DNA from: JAKAXS01 sp041940525
Lineage (GTDB): Bacteria; Pseudomonadota; Alphaproteobacteria; Rhizobiales; Hyphomicrobiaceae
Assembly: GCA_041940525.1 (NCBI GenBank)
Contig: JBGTSB010000008.1
Location: 14,126 to 78,125 of the forward strand
Length of the DNA stretch: 64,000 nt
Direction: 5' to 3'
Shown here: one piece after another, positions 9,246-18,879 of the stretch
Layout of the letters: the number at the start of each line of letters is the position of its first letter
How positions within the stretch are numbered: position 1 is the stretch's first letter
Position numbers and translations under genes: made by a program
Notes under the pieces: generated by a model
What the model saw: only the letters and a program-made list of their open reading frames with translations
Told to the model about the DNA's origin: nothing
The model's database searches: none

Positions 9246-9680
9246 ATGAAACACGACTCTTACTCTGACCGGTACCTCAAGAAGGTGCTCAAGAACGCGC
9301 GGACGATCGCCGTCGTCGGCGCATCAACTGACAAGAACCGCCCCAGTTACGGCGTCATGCGGTATTTGATCGGCGAGGGGTATCGTGTGATCCCCGTCAA
9401 TCCGGACCACGCTGGCAAGGAAATTCTCGGCCAAACCGTGACGGCATCCTTGGCGGATATCGATGGCCCCGTTGACATGCTCGACATTTTCCGCAGACCG
9501 GACGCTGTGCCGGATGTCATTCGCGAGGCGATCGAACACAAGGAACGCCTCGGCCTGAAGTCAATTTGGATGCAGCTCGGGATTCGCGACGACAAAGTTG
9601 CGGCTGAGGCTGAAGCAGCCGGCTTGAACGTGGTGATGGATCGCTGCCCAGCCATTGAACGGCCGCAACTCGGCCTCTAG
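9246..9680 (+). CDS. CoA-binding domain protein (YccU-like)
   Basis: A 144-residue Rossmann-fold protein of the CoA_binding_2 family. The nucleotide loop reads TIAVVGASTDKNRPSYGVMRYL near residue 20, followed by GYRVIPVNPDHAGKEILGQ, the family's VDMLDIFRRPDAVP and the end block KSIWMQLGIRDDKVAAEAEAAGLNVVMDRCPAIE. The conserved Cys in DRCPAIE is present. Family members bind CoA but their physiological role is mostly unknown. It stands between trpE and a patatin-like gene with 68 and 83 base gaps, and may have its own promoter. Confidence 0.9.
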   Translation: MKHDSYSDRYLKKVLKNARTIAVVGASTDKNRPSYGVMRYLIGEGYRVIPVNPDHAGKEILGQTVTASLADIDGPVDMLDIFRRPDAVPDVIREAIEHKERLGLKSIWMQLGIRDDKVAAEAEAAGLNVVMDRCPAIERPQLGL

Positions 9681-9763
9681 GCGCTCGATCGCACGGCTGG
9701 GGCAAGCTGTGTCCTGCAAGGTTTCGGCGGCCGGTTTCCGGCCGCCGGGCAACACACGGGCAC

Positions 9764-11626
9764 ATGATGGACCCCGACCAAGCTGACCGTGAGGCCACCA
9801 CGGCCTTGCCGCTTATCGAAATCTTCGCGCAACTTGACGCCGCAGAGATGACCGCGCTCGCGGCACGCTTCGAAACCCAGTCGTTGAAACGCGGCGAAGC
9901 CGTAATCCAGCAAGGCGAGCCAGCCGATGCCCTCTACATCGTGGTTTCCGGACGGTTTTCCGTTTCGGTTGCCGGCCGGGACAGGCCCATCGCGGAAATT
10001 GGCCCCGATCAGCCCATTGGAGAAATTGGCTTCATCACCTCTGGGGGTACCCGCACGGCGACTGTCACGGCAATGCGCGACAGCATTGTTCTGCGGCTCG
10101 ACCGGTCTGACTTTGAACAGCTGACGCGCAAACACCCATCGATCTGGCGATCGCTGGCGATGACCCTTGCCCGCCGCCTAGCCGACACGACGGCCGCCGC
10201 GCCTCCGCCACCCGATCCTCGTCCGCGGACCATGGCGGTGATCCGGGCCGGACACAGCGCGCAACCGACGGCGTTTTTTATCAAGCTTGCGTCGATATTC
10301 GAACAGCGCGGCAAAACGCTCGTGCTGGACAGCCAATCCGCGCCCGATGCTGTGAAAGTCGGCGCCAAGGTTGACAGCGCGGCGGCAACCCGCGCGCTCA
10401 ACGCGCTTGAGGCGGGGACGGACTTCGTTCTGTTCCTCGCGGACAATGAACCGACGCCGTGGTCGGAAAAAGTGATCCGCCATGCAGACCTGATACTCGC
10501 CGTGGGCGACCATGACGCCAATCACGAGGTCAACACGCTTGAAGCGCTGGCTGCTCAGTTCGTCAAAACTGAATCTATGCGTCTCGTTCTGCTGCACCCC
10601 CAGCGCCAGCCTATTGCCGGGACCTCACGCTGGTTAAAGGACCGGGACGTGATGATGCATCACCACGTCGCGCTGAACGAAGACGGAGACTTTTCGAGGC
10701 TCTACAGGTTTATCGCGGGCGAGGCGCAAGGTTTGGTGGCCTGTGGAGGGGGCGCGTTGTGTGCCACGCATGTCGGCGTTTATCGCGCTCTGCTGCATAA
10801 GGGCTATACCTTCGACATCGTTGGCGGCACCTCGGCGGGCAGCGCGATGGTCGGCGCTTTCGCCATGGGACATTCGCCCGAAAGCATTGATCTGGCGATC
10901 CACGATATCTTCGTGGCTAACAGAGCGATGAAGCGATACACGCTGCCGCGTTATTCGCTTCTGGATCACACACATTTCGATGCGCAACTCCGGCGTCATT
11001 TCGGGGGCCGCGATATCGAGGACCTTTGGATCCCGTATTACGCCGTCTCCACGAACCTCTCCAGCTATCAGCTTCATGTGCACCGGCGCGGGGACCTGTG
11101 GACCGCTATTCGCGCCTCGGCCGCCATTCCGGTTCTGTTGCCGCCGATCTACACGCACGATGGTCAGATGCTCGTCGATGGCGCGTTGCTGGACAACGTG
11201 CCGATCGGGCCGATGCATGAGCTGAAAAGCGGGCCGAACGTCGTAATCAGCTTTGAGCTGCCGGAAATGGAACGCTTCGCGGTCGACTATGATGCACTGC
11301 CGTCGCGCGCGCAGTTGATGCGGTTCGCCGTCAACCCTTTGCGGCGCACCAGATTGCCCGACGCGCCTGGTCTGGCAACCGTGCTGATGCGCTCGCTGAT
11401 GGCGAACCGGCAAGACTTCCAGCGCCACCTCGACAAGGACGACATGCTGCTTGTGCCGCCTATACCCAAGAATATTGGGTTTCTGGATTGGCACCGCCAC
11501 GAAGAACTCGAGTCACTCGGTCACGATTGGACAATGGACCAGCTCGCAAAGGTTGAACGGGCCGTTTTGCGGCGCAAAAATTTGATGTCCGGCCCTGTAA
11601 ATGAGGGCGGGTTATCCACAGGGTAA
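9764..11626 (+). CDS. Cyclic-nucleotide-binding domain / patatin-like phospholipase fusion
   Basis: A 620-residue two-part protein. Residues about 15-135 form a cNMP-binding beta-barrel (LKRGEAVIQQGEPADALYIV, GEIGFITSGGTRTATVTA). Residues about 325-500 are a patatin lipase: oxyanion loop CGGGALCATHVGVYRAL, nucleophile elbow GGTSAGSAMVG with the Ser of GTSAG, and the Asp of VDGALLDNVPIGPM. The linker (about 145-300) resembles the Rossmann-like insert of neuropathy-target-esterase/RssA relatives. The expected activity is lysophospholipase or phospholipase at the membrane, perhaps tuned by a nucleotide. No phage-defence nucleotide cyclase is nearby, so I read it as a housekeeping lipid enzyme. 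Confidence 0.9.
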   Translation: MMDPDQADREATTALPLIEIFAQLDAAEMTALAARFETQSLKRGEAVIQQGEPADALYIVVSGRFSVSVAGRDRPIAEIGPDQPIGEIGFITSGGTRTATVTAMRDSIVLRLDRSDFEQLTRKHPSIWRSLAMTLARRLADTTAAAPPPPDPRPRTMAVIRAGHSAQPTAFFIKLASIFEQRGKTLVLDSQSAPDAVKVGAKVDSAAATRALNALEAGTDFVLFLADNEPTPWSEKVIRHADLILAVGDHDANHEVNTLEALAAQFVKTESMRLVLLHPQRQPIAGTSRWLKDRDVMMHHHVALNEDGDFSRLYRFIAGEAQGLVACGGGALCATHVGVYRALLHKGYTFDIVGGTSAGSAMVGAFAMGHSPESIDLAIHDIFVANRAMKRYTLPRYSLLDHTHFDAQLRRHFGGRDIEDLWIPYYAVSTNLSSYQLHVHRRGDLWTAIRASAAIPVLLPPIYTHDGQMLVDGALLDNVPIGPMHELKSGPNVVISFELPEMERFAVDYDALPSRAQLMRFAVNPLRRTRLPDAPGLATVLMRSLMANRQDFQRHLDKDDMLLVPPIPKNIGFLDWHRHEELESLGHDWTMDQLAKVERAVLRRKNLMSGPVNEGGLSTG

Positions 11627-11829
11627 AGCACTAATTAACGCCGATTTGGCTTTCAATTGCTAGCGAGAATTCTAGGCTGTTCTCAGTGCTTTAGAACTTT
11701 CCTGAAACCATCTTTGTGATAATACGTTAAAGAACGCCTTTAAACAGTCGCCTGATTGACCCGTTCATCACGGCAGTCGAAACGACGGCTGAAATTGCGC
11801 AACAAAATGGGTTCTGATCTAATTTTGAA

Positions 11830-12345
11830 ATGACAGACTCTTCGGGCAAATCAATGCACCCCGCTGTGGGGTTTTCGGCGACCGACGTCGCCCCGTCCGT
11901 GCGTCCTCAAGACGCGCGCGCGCTGGAAGGTGCCCCTGTCCAAAAGTTCGCGGACGCGTTGGGCCGGTCTCTGCGCGCTCGCCCAGAAGCACAGGTTATT
12001 ATCGAGAATGATAGCGTTACCGTTCTCCGTCTCACTCCGGATGGTCCGGACGTGACCGCGATTATCGCGGATGGCCGTTGCACCCTCGCGATCGGCGCCT
12101 GGCATGACGACCTGTACTCACTCGATGTCACTTTGGACTACATGCGGATGGCGGTGGAAGGCAGCTTGCGGGTTCGCGTTGACCGGATGAACGGCAAGCC
12201 GTGGAGATACGCTTTGGAGCGCCGTCTGGACAATGGCAGCTGGCAGGAGGAGAGCGTGCTGGAATTGCCCCGTTTCAATTTGTGGGGCCGCCGGCGGATC
12301 TCAACCACTTATCTCCATAACCGCCCCGGCCCCGTTCCCTGCTAA
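11830..12345 (+). CDS. Hypothetical cytoplasmic protein
   Basis: A 171-residue protein without signal peptide or membrane segment. The central part (AQVIIENDSVTVLRLTPDG through DLYSLDVTLDYMRMAVEG) alternates in a way that suggests beta-sheet; the C-terminus is Arg-rich (LWGRRRIS). I recognise no family. It follows a 203-base AT-rich intergenic stretch that probably holds its promoter. Its last four bases overlap the stop of cimA on the other strand, a convergent pair. Confidence 0.6.
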   Translation: MTDSSGKSMHPAVGFSATDVAPSVRPQDARALEGAPVQKFADALGRSLRARPEAQVIIENDSVTVLRLTPDGPDVTAIIADGRCTLAIGAWHDDLYSLDVTLDYMRMAVEGSLRVRVDRMNGKPWRYALERRLDNGSWQEESVLELPRFNLWGRRRISTTYLHNRPGPVPC

Positions 12346-13952
12346 TTTGCTGCAGCGCCGTCTTTTAGCAACTTGTAGTTGATGCTATCGAGCAGCGCCT
12401 CGAACGAGGCATCGATGATGTTTGGTGAGACGCCAACGGTCGTCCAGCGCTCGCCCGTTCGCGTGTCATGGCTCTCGACCAAGACGCGGGTCACAGCTTC
12501 CGTGCCGCCTGTGAGAATGCGCACCTTGTAGTCGGCAAGCTCGATATCAGCGATGTGCTTCTGGTAGCGGCCGAGATCCTTACGCAGCGCGAAGTCCAAG
12601 GCGTTCACCGGACCTGTACCTTCGCCCACCGACCAGAGCGGCTCGCTCTCGCCGTGGACGAAGACCTTCACGATTGCCTCCGACACGGTGACGAGATCGC
12701 CAACGGCGTTATGCCGACGCTCAACCATGACGCGGAAGCTGTCGACTGTGAAGAACTGCGGGACCGTCCCCAGGTGGCGGCGGGCCAGGAGCTCGAAGGA
12801 GGCTTCGGCGCTCTCGTAGGAGTAACCGGCAGACTCACGCTCCTTGACGTCTTCCAACAACGTCGCGACCCGGCTGTCGTCCTCGCCCGGGTTGAGGCCT
12901 AAACGATTGAGAGCGGCCAGCACATTGGAGCGGCCTGCCTGCTTAGAGACGAGGAGGCGGCGCTGATTGCCGACGGCGGCCGGTGCAATATGCTCGTATG
13001 TTTCCGGGTCTTTGACGATGGCCGAGGCGTGAATGCCGGCCTTCGTCGCGAACGCGCTCTCGCCGACATATGGCGCATGACGGTTTGGTGCCTGGTTCAA
13101 CAGGTCGTCGAGCACGCGGCTAGCGTGCGTGAGTGTGCGCAGGCGTTCGGCCGTAACACCCGTCTCGAAGCGATCGGCGAATTCGCCTTTCAGCAAGAGT
13201 GTTGGAATGATCGATGTAAGGTTGGCGTTGCCGCAGCGTTCACCCAGGCCGTTCAAAGTGCCTTGGATCTGCCGGCATCCCGCACGGACCGCGGCCAGCG
13301 TGTTGGCAACGGCGTTATCCGTGTCGTTGTGTGTGTGGATGCCGAGACGATCACCGGGGACAATGCGGGTAACTTCGCGAACGATGCTGTCCACCTCATG
13401 GGGCAGCACCCCACCATTGGTATCGCAGAGCACGATCCAACGCGCGCCAGCTTCATGGGCCGTGCGGGCAACGGCCAACGCATAGTCGCGGTTGCCCTTG
13501 AAGCCATCGAAAAAGTGCTCACAGTCAAGCATCGCTTCGCGGCCCGAGGCGACGACCGCCTCAATAGACTGTGCGATGGCATCAAGGTTTTCCTGATTGG
13601 ATATCCCAAGCGCGACGCGCACATGATAATCCCAGGACTTGGCCACGAGACACACGGCATCGCTCTGCGACTGAATAATTGCCTGGAACCCGCTGTCGTT
13701 AGAGACGGAGCGCCCTGCCCGCTTGATCATTCCGAACGCGGTGAACGCGGCGTTCTTCAGCGAAGGCCGCTCACCAAAGAACGCGGTGTCGGTGGCGTTG
13801 GCGCCTGGATAGCCACCCTCGATATAGTCGACACCCAAGTCGTCCATGACCTTGGCGATGCGCCGCTTGTCTTCAATGGAAAAGTCAACGCCCGTCGTCT
13901 GCGCACCGTCGCGCAGCGTCGTGTCGAAGAGGTATAGGCGTTCCTTGCTCAT
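12342..13952 (-). CDS. cimA: (R)-citramalate synthase CimA
   Basis: A 536-residue enzyme of the isopropylmalate/citramalate synthase family that condenses pyruvate and acetyl-CoA to citramalate, a threonine-independent route to 2-oxobutyrate and isoleucine. The N-terminal YLFDTTLRDGAQTTGVDFS and GVDYIEGGYPGANATD match the CimA subgroup rather than LeuA. Metal and substrate residues appear in IHTHNDTDNAVANTLAA and GTLNGLGERCGNANL. The C-terminal regulatory domain (from about residue 410) is complete. It lies 3 bases after the GFA gene and is in an operon with cysS. Confidence 0.93.
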   Translation of the reverse strand: MSKERLYLFDTTLRDGAQTTGVDFSIEDKRRIAKVMDDLGVDYIEGGYPGANATDTAFFGERPSLKNAAFTAFGMIKRAGRSVSNDSGFQAIIQSQSDAVCLVAKSWDYHVRVALGISNQENLDAIAQSIEAVVASGREAMLDCEHFFDGFKGNRDYALAVARTAHEAGARWIVLCDTNGGVLPHEVDSIVREVTRIVPGDRLGIHTHNDTDNAVANTLAAVRAGCRQIQGTLNGLGERCGNANLTSIIPTLLLKGEFADRFETGVTAERLRTLTHASRVLDDLLNQAPNRHAPYVGESAFATKAGIHASAIVKDPETYEHIAPAAVGNQRRLLVSKQAGRSNVLAALNRLGLNPGEDDSRVATLLEDVKERESAGYSYESAEASFELLARRHLGTVPQFFTVDSFRVMVERRHNAVGDLVTVSEAIVKVFVHGESEPLWSVGEGTGPVNALDFALRKDLGRYQKHIADIELADYKVRILTGGTEAVTRVLVESHDTRTGERWTTVGVSPNIIDASFEALLDSINYKLLKDGAAAN

Positions 13953-13955
13953 AAG

Positions 13956-14477
13956 TTAGATCTTTGGCGGCCAAGTTTCGGTGTCGTGATCAGGGTGTTG
14001 CCGGCTGGAAGAACGGATCGTCGCTAAAACAGCGCCGCTCGTTGATCCTTCCGTTGTCTCGGACGGCAGGTGCGGCAGATCATCGACCCAAGCCAGTTTG
14101 TTTTCCACCCCGTACTGTATTGTTGGTTTAACACGTTCGGGCTGGTCGAGTGAGCCAATCGCGACGTCGATCTCGTTGACGACGCCGTGAAGATCGCCCC
14201 CATTCACATAACGAAACGTCAACGGCGTTCCACAATCTTTACAAAAGCCACGTTCCACGGCGTCTGAACTGCGAAAGATCGACAGGTTGCCCCGTGTGCA
14301 TGCGAAGTCATCCATCGCCACGCCCGCCAATGGCGCGAAAAAACCGCCGAAGGCTTTCTGGCACATGCGGCAGTGGCAGATGCTGGCGTTCGCGGGCTCG
14401 GCATAAAGCGCGTACCGGACGGCGCCGCATTGGCATCCGCCGGTATACACTGCCTGCCGGCCTTCAGCGGGTGCCAT
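13956..14477 (-). CDS. GFA-family zinc protein (glutathione-dependent formaldehyde-activating enzyme-like)
   Basis: A 173-residue zinc-binding protein of the GFA/CENP-V fold. Cys ligands are visible in YTGGCQCGAVRY, SICHCRMCQKAFGG and GFCKDCGTPLTF. The founding member helps formaldehyde react with glutathione, but most relatives have no proven function, so the name is a family label. The start is chosen at the ATG that overlaps the cysS stop by one base (TGATG); the frame extends 5 codons further upstream. It is translationally coupled to cysS and followed directly by cimA. Confidence 0.9.
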   Translation of the reverse strand: MAPAEGRQAVYTGGCQCGAVRYALYAEPANASICHCRMCQKAFGGFFAPLAGVAMDDFACTRGNLSIFRSSDAVERGFCKDCGTPLTFRYVNGGDLHGVVNEIDVAIGSLDQPERVKPTIQYGVENKLAWVDDLPHLPSETTEGSTSGAVLATIRSSSRQHPDHDTETWPPKI

Positions 14478-15898
14478 CAGCCCAGCTCCCACGTGGTCGT
14501 GAACTCGCCGGTTGCCGGATCCTTGCCGTCTTTTAGCTTAACGCCCATGGCGGAGAGTTCGTCGCGAATGCGGTCGCTTTCCTTGAAGTCCTTTGCTTTG
14601 CGCGCGGCAAGGCGGGCGGCAATCAGGCTCTCGACAGCGTCCTTGTCGACGTCAGCTGAAGCGGCACCTGCGGTAATGTCGTCCGCGGTTATAGTCTCGC
14701 CGGCCAACCCCAGAAATTCCAGGGATGCGCGGAAAACTGCCGCCTGATCTTCGTTCCGCTTTGCTGACTTGGCAAGCCCATGAAGGATCGAGAGCACGCT
14801 CGGCGTATTAAGATCGTCCGACAAGGCGGAAACGATTTCGTCATGCGGTGCCTGTCCCGCCTGCGCTGTGCTGGCGATTTTCAGGAACTCACCCAGCGCG
14901 CCTCTAGCCTGGATCAGCCGTTCAACAGTCCAATCAATCGGCTGGCGATAGTGCGTCGAGAGCATCGCCAAACGGATCACGCGTCCGTGCCAGCGGCTAC
15001 CGCCGAACGTATCGCCTTCCAGCAACTGGTTTATCGTGATGAAGTTGCCGAGGCTCTTCGACATCTTCTCGCCTTCGACCTGCAGAAAGCCGTTGTGCAT
15101 CCACACGTTTGCCATCACCGGCGTTCCGTGGGCGCAGCGCGATTGTGCGATTTCGTTTTCGTGGTGTGGAAAGACGAGGTCGATGCCACCGCCATGAATG
15201 TCAAAGCGCTCGCCCAGGTGTTTGCCGGCCATGGCGGAGCATTCGATGTGCCAGCCAGGGCGACCATTGACGTCGATCCCGCAAGGCGAGGGCCAGCCGG
15301 GCTCGCCGGGCTTTGACGGCTTCCACAGCACGAAGTCCATCGGATCACGCTTGTAGGGCGCGACTTCCACGCGGGCGCCGGCTTCCATCTCTTCCGTTGA
15401 TCGGTTGGAGAGTTGACCGTAGTCCGCCATGGAGGCGACGTGGAACAGCACGTGGCCTTCCGCAACGTATGCGTGGCCGTTCTCGACAAGTTTCGCGCAC
15501 AGGACCTTCATCTCTTCGATGTGTGCGGTCGCGCGTGGCTCGACCGTCGGCTCCAGCACACCCAGCGCCGCGATGTCGGCATGGAACTGCTCTTCAGTTT
15601 TCGCCGTGACCTTTGCGATCGCCTCGTTGAGCGGCAAGTCCGGATAGTCTTGGCCAGCGCGCGCGTTGATCTTGTCATCAACGTCGGTGATGTTGCGGAC
15701 ATAGGTGACGTGATCGGCCCCATAGACGTGACGCAGGAGGCGGAAGAGCACATCGAACACAATCACTGGCCGGGCGTTGCCGATATGCGCGAAGTCATAG
15801 ACCGTCGGGCCACAGACATACATCCGCACATTGCCCGGATCGATCGGTTCGAACGCGGCCTTCCGGCGCGTCAACGTGTTGTAGAACGAAAGTGTCAC
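14477..15898 (-). CDS. cysS: Cysteinyl-tRNA synthetase CysS
   Basis: A 473-residue class I synthetase that charges tRNA-Cys. The HIGH-type motif and first zinc Cys are in CGPTVYDFAHIGNARP, further zinc ligands in GWHIECSAMAGKHLG and FPHHENEIAQS, and KMSKSLGNF is the KMSKS loop. I start at the GTG that gives MTLSFYNTLTRRKA: it has a GGGGGA ribosome site 4 bases upstream and matches family starts, while the open frame continues 45 codons further without conserved sequence. It heads the cysS-GFA-cimA operon. Confidence 0.96.
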   Translation of the reverse strand: MTLSFYNTLTRRKAAFEPIDPGNVRMYVCGPTVYDFAHIGNARPVIVFDVLFRLLRHVYGADHVTYVRNITDVDDKINARAGQDYPDLPLNEAIAKVTAKTEEQFHADIAALGVLEPTVEPRATAHIEEMKVLCAKLVENGHAYVAEGHVLFHVASMADYGQLSNRSTEEMEAGARVEVAPYKRDPMDFVLWKPSKPGEPGWPSPCGIDVNGRPGWHIECSAMAGKHLGERFDIHGGGIDLVFPHHENEIAQSRCAHGTPVMANVWMHNGFLQVEGEKMSKSLGNFITINQLLEGDTFGGSRWHGRVIRLAMLSTHYRQPIDWTVERLIQARGALGEFLKIASTAQAGQAPHDEIVSALSDDLNTPSVLSILHGLAKSAKRNEDQAAVFRASLEFLGLAGETITADDITAGAASADVDKDAVESLIAARLAARKAKDFKESDRIRDELSAMGVKLKDGKDPATGEFTTTWELG

Positions 15899-16072
15899 GT
15901 ATCCCCCAATCGCCAGCAGGAGGCGATCTGCGAAAAGCCGCTCATTGGATGTTGTCAGACGGCGCCGGATGCCATGATCGGCGCGCGCAAACGCCAGCCC
16001 GAGCCTTATGAGCGCCTCGCCCGAAGGCGTCAAGCGCCCGTCATTCGGTCATTTATTGCCGGCAATACGCTG

Positions 16073-16300
16073 CTAGGGCCAGTCGCCCGGTTGCTGGCAA
16101 CCGCGAGGGGCGGGGCCGCTATGTTCCAATCGCCGCTTAACCGTTTGGCACGCCCAAGAACGAACCGGATCAGGCAACCGGCTGTTGATCGCGATCCAGG
16201 CGTCATCGTAGGGAGAGGCAAGCGTCAGCGTGCGGTAAAACCAGAAGCAGCCGGTGACGACAAAAAGAAAAATTATCAGTGAGAACAACTGCCTCAACAT
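16073..16300 (-). CDS. Small hypothetical membrane protein
   Basis: A 75-residue product beginning MLRQLFSLIIFLFVVTGCFWFY, a single strongly hydrophobic helix that could be a membrane anchor or signal. The rest is hydrophilic with two Cys residues. AAGGA lies about 10 bases before the ATG at 16300; a TTG two codons earlier is possible. It is divergent from the DUF2865 gene and upstream of cysS on the same strand. No family is recognised. Confidence 0.5.
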   Translation of the reverse strand: MLRQLFSLIIFLFVVTGCFWFYRTLTLASPYDDAWIAINSRLPDPVRSWACQTVKRRLEHSGPAPRGCQQPGDWP

Positions 16301-16467
16301 GGCCAACGGTCCTTACGCGCTGTTTCATTCCGGTTAGCGTCGCCATGCGACAGGAACGTGGCAGATCGGGGCATACGGCCAACCTGCCGCATTTCATCCG
16401 TATTGACCGCCTACCTCCACGAGGCGCATTAGAATGATGGTTCAGTTCAACAATCGCCACGGGATCC

Positions 16468-17619
16468 ATGGAAAGACCGCAAACAAAGCTCAAGCCAACA
16501 GCGCGTAGCGTGTTTGCAAAAGCGCTCATACCGGCAGTGCTCGTTTTGTCGGCCCCGGCAATCGTTTGGGCGCAGTCCTTCGACTGGCCTTGGGAAGAGC
16601 AGAACAACGAGCCACCGCCGCAACCTCAGCCGGAATGGCGCTCGCCCGACGAACAACGCCCGCCAGCGCAGTATGTGCCGCGGCCCGGCCCGCAAGGCGG
16701 CCAGTGGGGCGCTGCACAGAACCCTATTTGTGTGCAGCTTGAGCAGCGCCTCGTGCAAGAAGGCCAGCGCGGCAACAATTCGCGTAGCGCATTGCCGCAA
16801 ATTGAATCCGAGATCCGCTCCGTCAGCCAGAGCCTGCGCGAGACGGAAGATAAACTTGAAAACGGCTGCTACGAATATTTCCTGTTCTCTAAATCCTTGC
16901 GCGGCACCCGGCGGTGCCGGTCCTTGGCCAGCCAAGCAGATGGCGACCGGCGCCGGTTATCAGAGCTGCAGACGCGGCGCGCGGACATCATGGGATCGAG
17001 CGGCCGGTCATATCAGGATGACATCATCAACGAACTCGCCCGCAACAATTGCGGCGACACTTACGTGCAACAGGCGCGCCGGCGCGCGCGCAGCAACAAT
17101 CCATTCAGCTTCTGGAGCGATGACAGCGAGGGACGTCTAGAAGGCGGCCTGGGCCAATACGGCAATCTTGGCTACGCGACTTACCGGACTTTGTGCGTCC
17201 GCTTGTGCGACGGCTATTACTTCCCCGTTAGCTTTTCCACGCTCCCCAACCATTTCCAGCGTGACCAGCAAAACTGCCAGTCGCGCTGCGCGGCCCCTGT
17301 CGAGCTCTACTACTATCAGAACCCCGGTGGGGCTGTGGAGCAGATGGTGTCCGTTCAAACGAACCAGCCTTATACGCAGCTGAAGTCCGCGTTCCGCTAT
17401 CGCAAGGAATACATCAAGGGCTGTTCGTGCAAGCAGGCCGAGTATGTGCCGCAGAGCAAGCCAGGTCAGCCAGGTGCACCGCAGGCGCCACAACCTGAAC
17501 CGGCGCTGCGTCAGGGTAATCTCACGCCGCTGCCAAGTGGTGCGAGAGCGCAACCCCCAGAAGAGGCGGCGCAAGCGGCCCCCAAGCAGCTGTCGCAGTC
17601 TTCAGCTGCTCAACAATAA
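16468..17619 (+). CDS. DUF2865-domain secreted protein
   Basis: A 383-residue exported protein of a family restricted largely to Rhizobiales. It has an N-terminal signal segment (FAKALIPAVLVLSAPAIVWA), a Pro/Gln-rich stretch, a coiled region with paired Cys (NGCYEYFLF, TRRCRSLASQ), and the DUF2865 core from about residue 230: YRTLCVRLCDGYYFPVSFST, RDQQNCQSRCAAPVELYYYQ and YIKGCSCKQAEY, with six or more conserved Cys that could form disulfides. The C-terminus is again Pro/Gln-rich. Function is unknown; an envelope role is inferred from export and Cys content. Confidence 0.88.
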   Translation: MERPQTKLKPTARSVFAKALIPAVLVLSAPAIVWAQSFDWPWEEQNNEPPPQPQPEWRSPDEQRPPAQYVPRPGPQGGQWGAAQNPICVQLEQRLVQEGQRGNNSRSALPQIESEIRSVSQSLRETEDKLENGCYEYFLFSKSLRGTRRCRSLASQADGDRRRLSELQTRRADIMGSSGRSYQDDIINELARNNCGDTYVQQARRRARSNNPFSFWSDDSEGRLEGGLGQYGNLGYATYRTLCVRLCDGYYFPVSFSTLPNHFQRDQQNCQSRCAAPVELYYYQNPGGAVEQMVSVQTNQPYTQLKSAFRYRKEYIKGCSCKQAEYVPQSKPGQPGAPQAPQPEPALRQGNLTPLPSGARAQPPEEAAQAAPKQLSQSSAAQQ

Positions 17620-17648
17620 GCTAAGTCCGATCTTGATTGCCCTGATGG

Positions 17649-18737
17649 CTATCCGCACTGGCCGCGGTGGCGCAGCAGGTGATCAGCCAGAACGATCGCC
17701 ATCATCGCTTCGCCCACGGGAACGGCCCGGATGCCGACACAGGGATCATGCCGGCCTTTGGTAACGATCTCCGTCTCTTTGCCAAAACGATCGATCGTCT
17801 GACGCGTGGACAAGATCGAGGATGTCGGCTTCACCGCGAACCGGCAAACAATCGGCTGGCCCGTCGATAGTCCGCCCAGCACGCCTCCGGCATGATTGGA
17901 CAGATAGCGCGGCTTGCCATCTGGGCCGATACGAATTTCGTCGGCGTTGGCTTCGCCGGTGAGTTCGGCGGCCGCCATGCCGGCACCAATCTCGACACCC
18001 TTGACGGCATTGATGCTCATCATCGCCGAGGCGAGGTCCTGATCGAGCTTGCCGTAGAGTGGAGCACCCAGGCCAGCCGGTACGCCTTCGGCGACAACCT
18101 CGATGACCGCGCCGATAGATGAGCCGGCGTTGCGAATTTCATCGAGATAGTTCGTCCAATCGGCAACCTTGCCAGGGTCGGGACAGAAGAAGGGATTGGT
18201 GCCAACGACATCCCAATCCCAGCACGAGCGGTCAACTGCGTGCTCGCCGATTTGGACGAGCGCCCCGCGGATCGAGACACCTTCTCCTAAAATCTTGCGC
18301 GCGATCGCACCGGCCGCGACCCGCATGGCCGTTTCGCGCGCGGATGATCGCCCGCCACCGCGATAATCGCGAATCCCGTATTTCTGCCAGTAGACGATGT
18401 CGGCGTGGCCGGGCCGGAACTTGTCTTTGATGTCGCCGTAGTCTTTCGAGCGCTGATCGACGTTGTGGATCACGAGCGAGATTGGCGCGCCGGTCGTGAC
18501 CTGGTGGCCGTTATCGTCGGTGAAGACACCAGACAGGATCTCGACCGAATCAGGCTCGCGCCGTTGTGTAGTGAAGCGCGACTGGCCAGGCTTACGCTTG
18601 TCCAGGAATTCCTGGATTTCCCCGGCGGTCAGGCGAATGCCCGGTGGACAGCCATCCACCACGCAGCCAATAGCCGGGCCGTGGCTTTCGCCCCAAGTTG
18701 TAACGCGGAAGAGATGACCGAAGGTATTGTGAGACAT
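17649..18737 (-). CDS. aroC: Chorismate synthase AroC
   Basis: A 362-residue enzyme for the last shikimate step, EPSP to chorismate, using reduced FMN. Signature blocks are GESHGPAIGCVVDGCPPGI at the N-terminus, RGGGRSSARETAMRVAAGAIA near residue 125, and SNHAGGVLGGLSTGQPIVCRFAVKPTSSI plus the C-terminal RHDPCVGIRAVPVGEAM. Length and all motifs are normal. It is monocistronic here: convergent with the DUF2865 gene and preceded by a 350-base gap with a possible small RNA on the opposite strand. Confidence 0.97.
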   Translation of the reverse strand: MSHNTFGHLFRVTTWGESHGPAIGCVVDGCPPGIRLTAGEIQEFLDKRKPGQSRFTTQRREPDSVEILSGVFTDDNGHQVTTGAPISLVIHNVDQRSKDYGDIKDKFRPGHADIVYWQKYGIRDYRGGGRSSARETAMRVAAGAIARKILGEGVSIRGALVQIGEHAVDRSCWDWDVVGTNPFFCPDPGKVADWTNYLDEIRNAGSSIGAVIEVVAEGVPAGLGAPLYGKLDQDLASAMMSINAVKGVEIGAGMAAAELTGEANADEIRIGPDGKPRYLSNHAGGVLGGLSTGQPIVCRFAVKPTSSILSTRQTIDRFGKETEIVTKGRHDPCVGIRAVPVGEAMMAIVLADHLLRHRGQCG

Positions 18738-18879
18738 GGCGAACTACGTATCGGCCCCCCTGCCCGCGGTCAATATCGCTGATCGTCCCTGAGGCCCGGA
18801 AGACATCAAACGAGCATCACATGCACATCCAACCGTCTGAGCTAAACTGCAATTCATTTGGCAGAGGCGCGCGACGCAC

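Noticed and set aside
9764..11626. Patatin effector of a CBASS-like defence system
   Set aside because: The N-terminal domain is a Crp-type barrel and no CD-NTase or ancillary genes are near; the fold fits NTE/RssA lipases.
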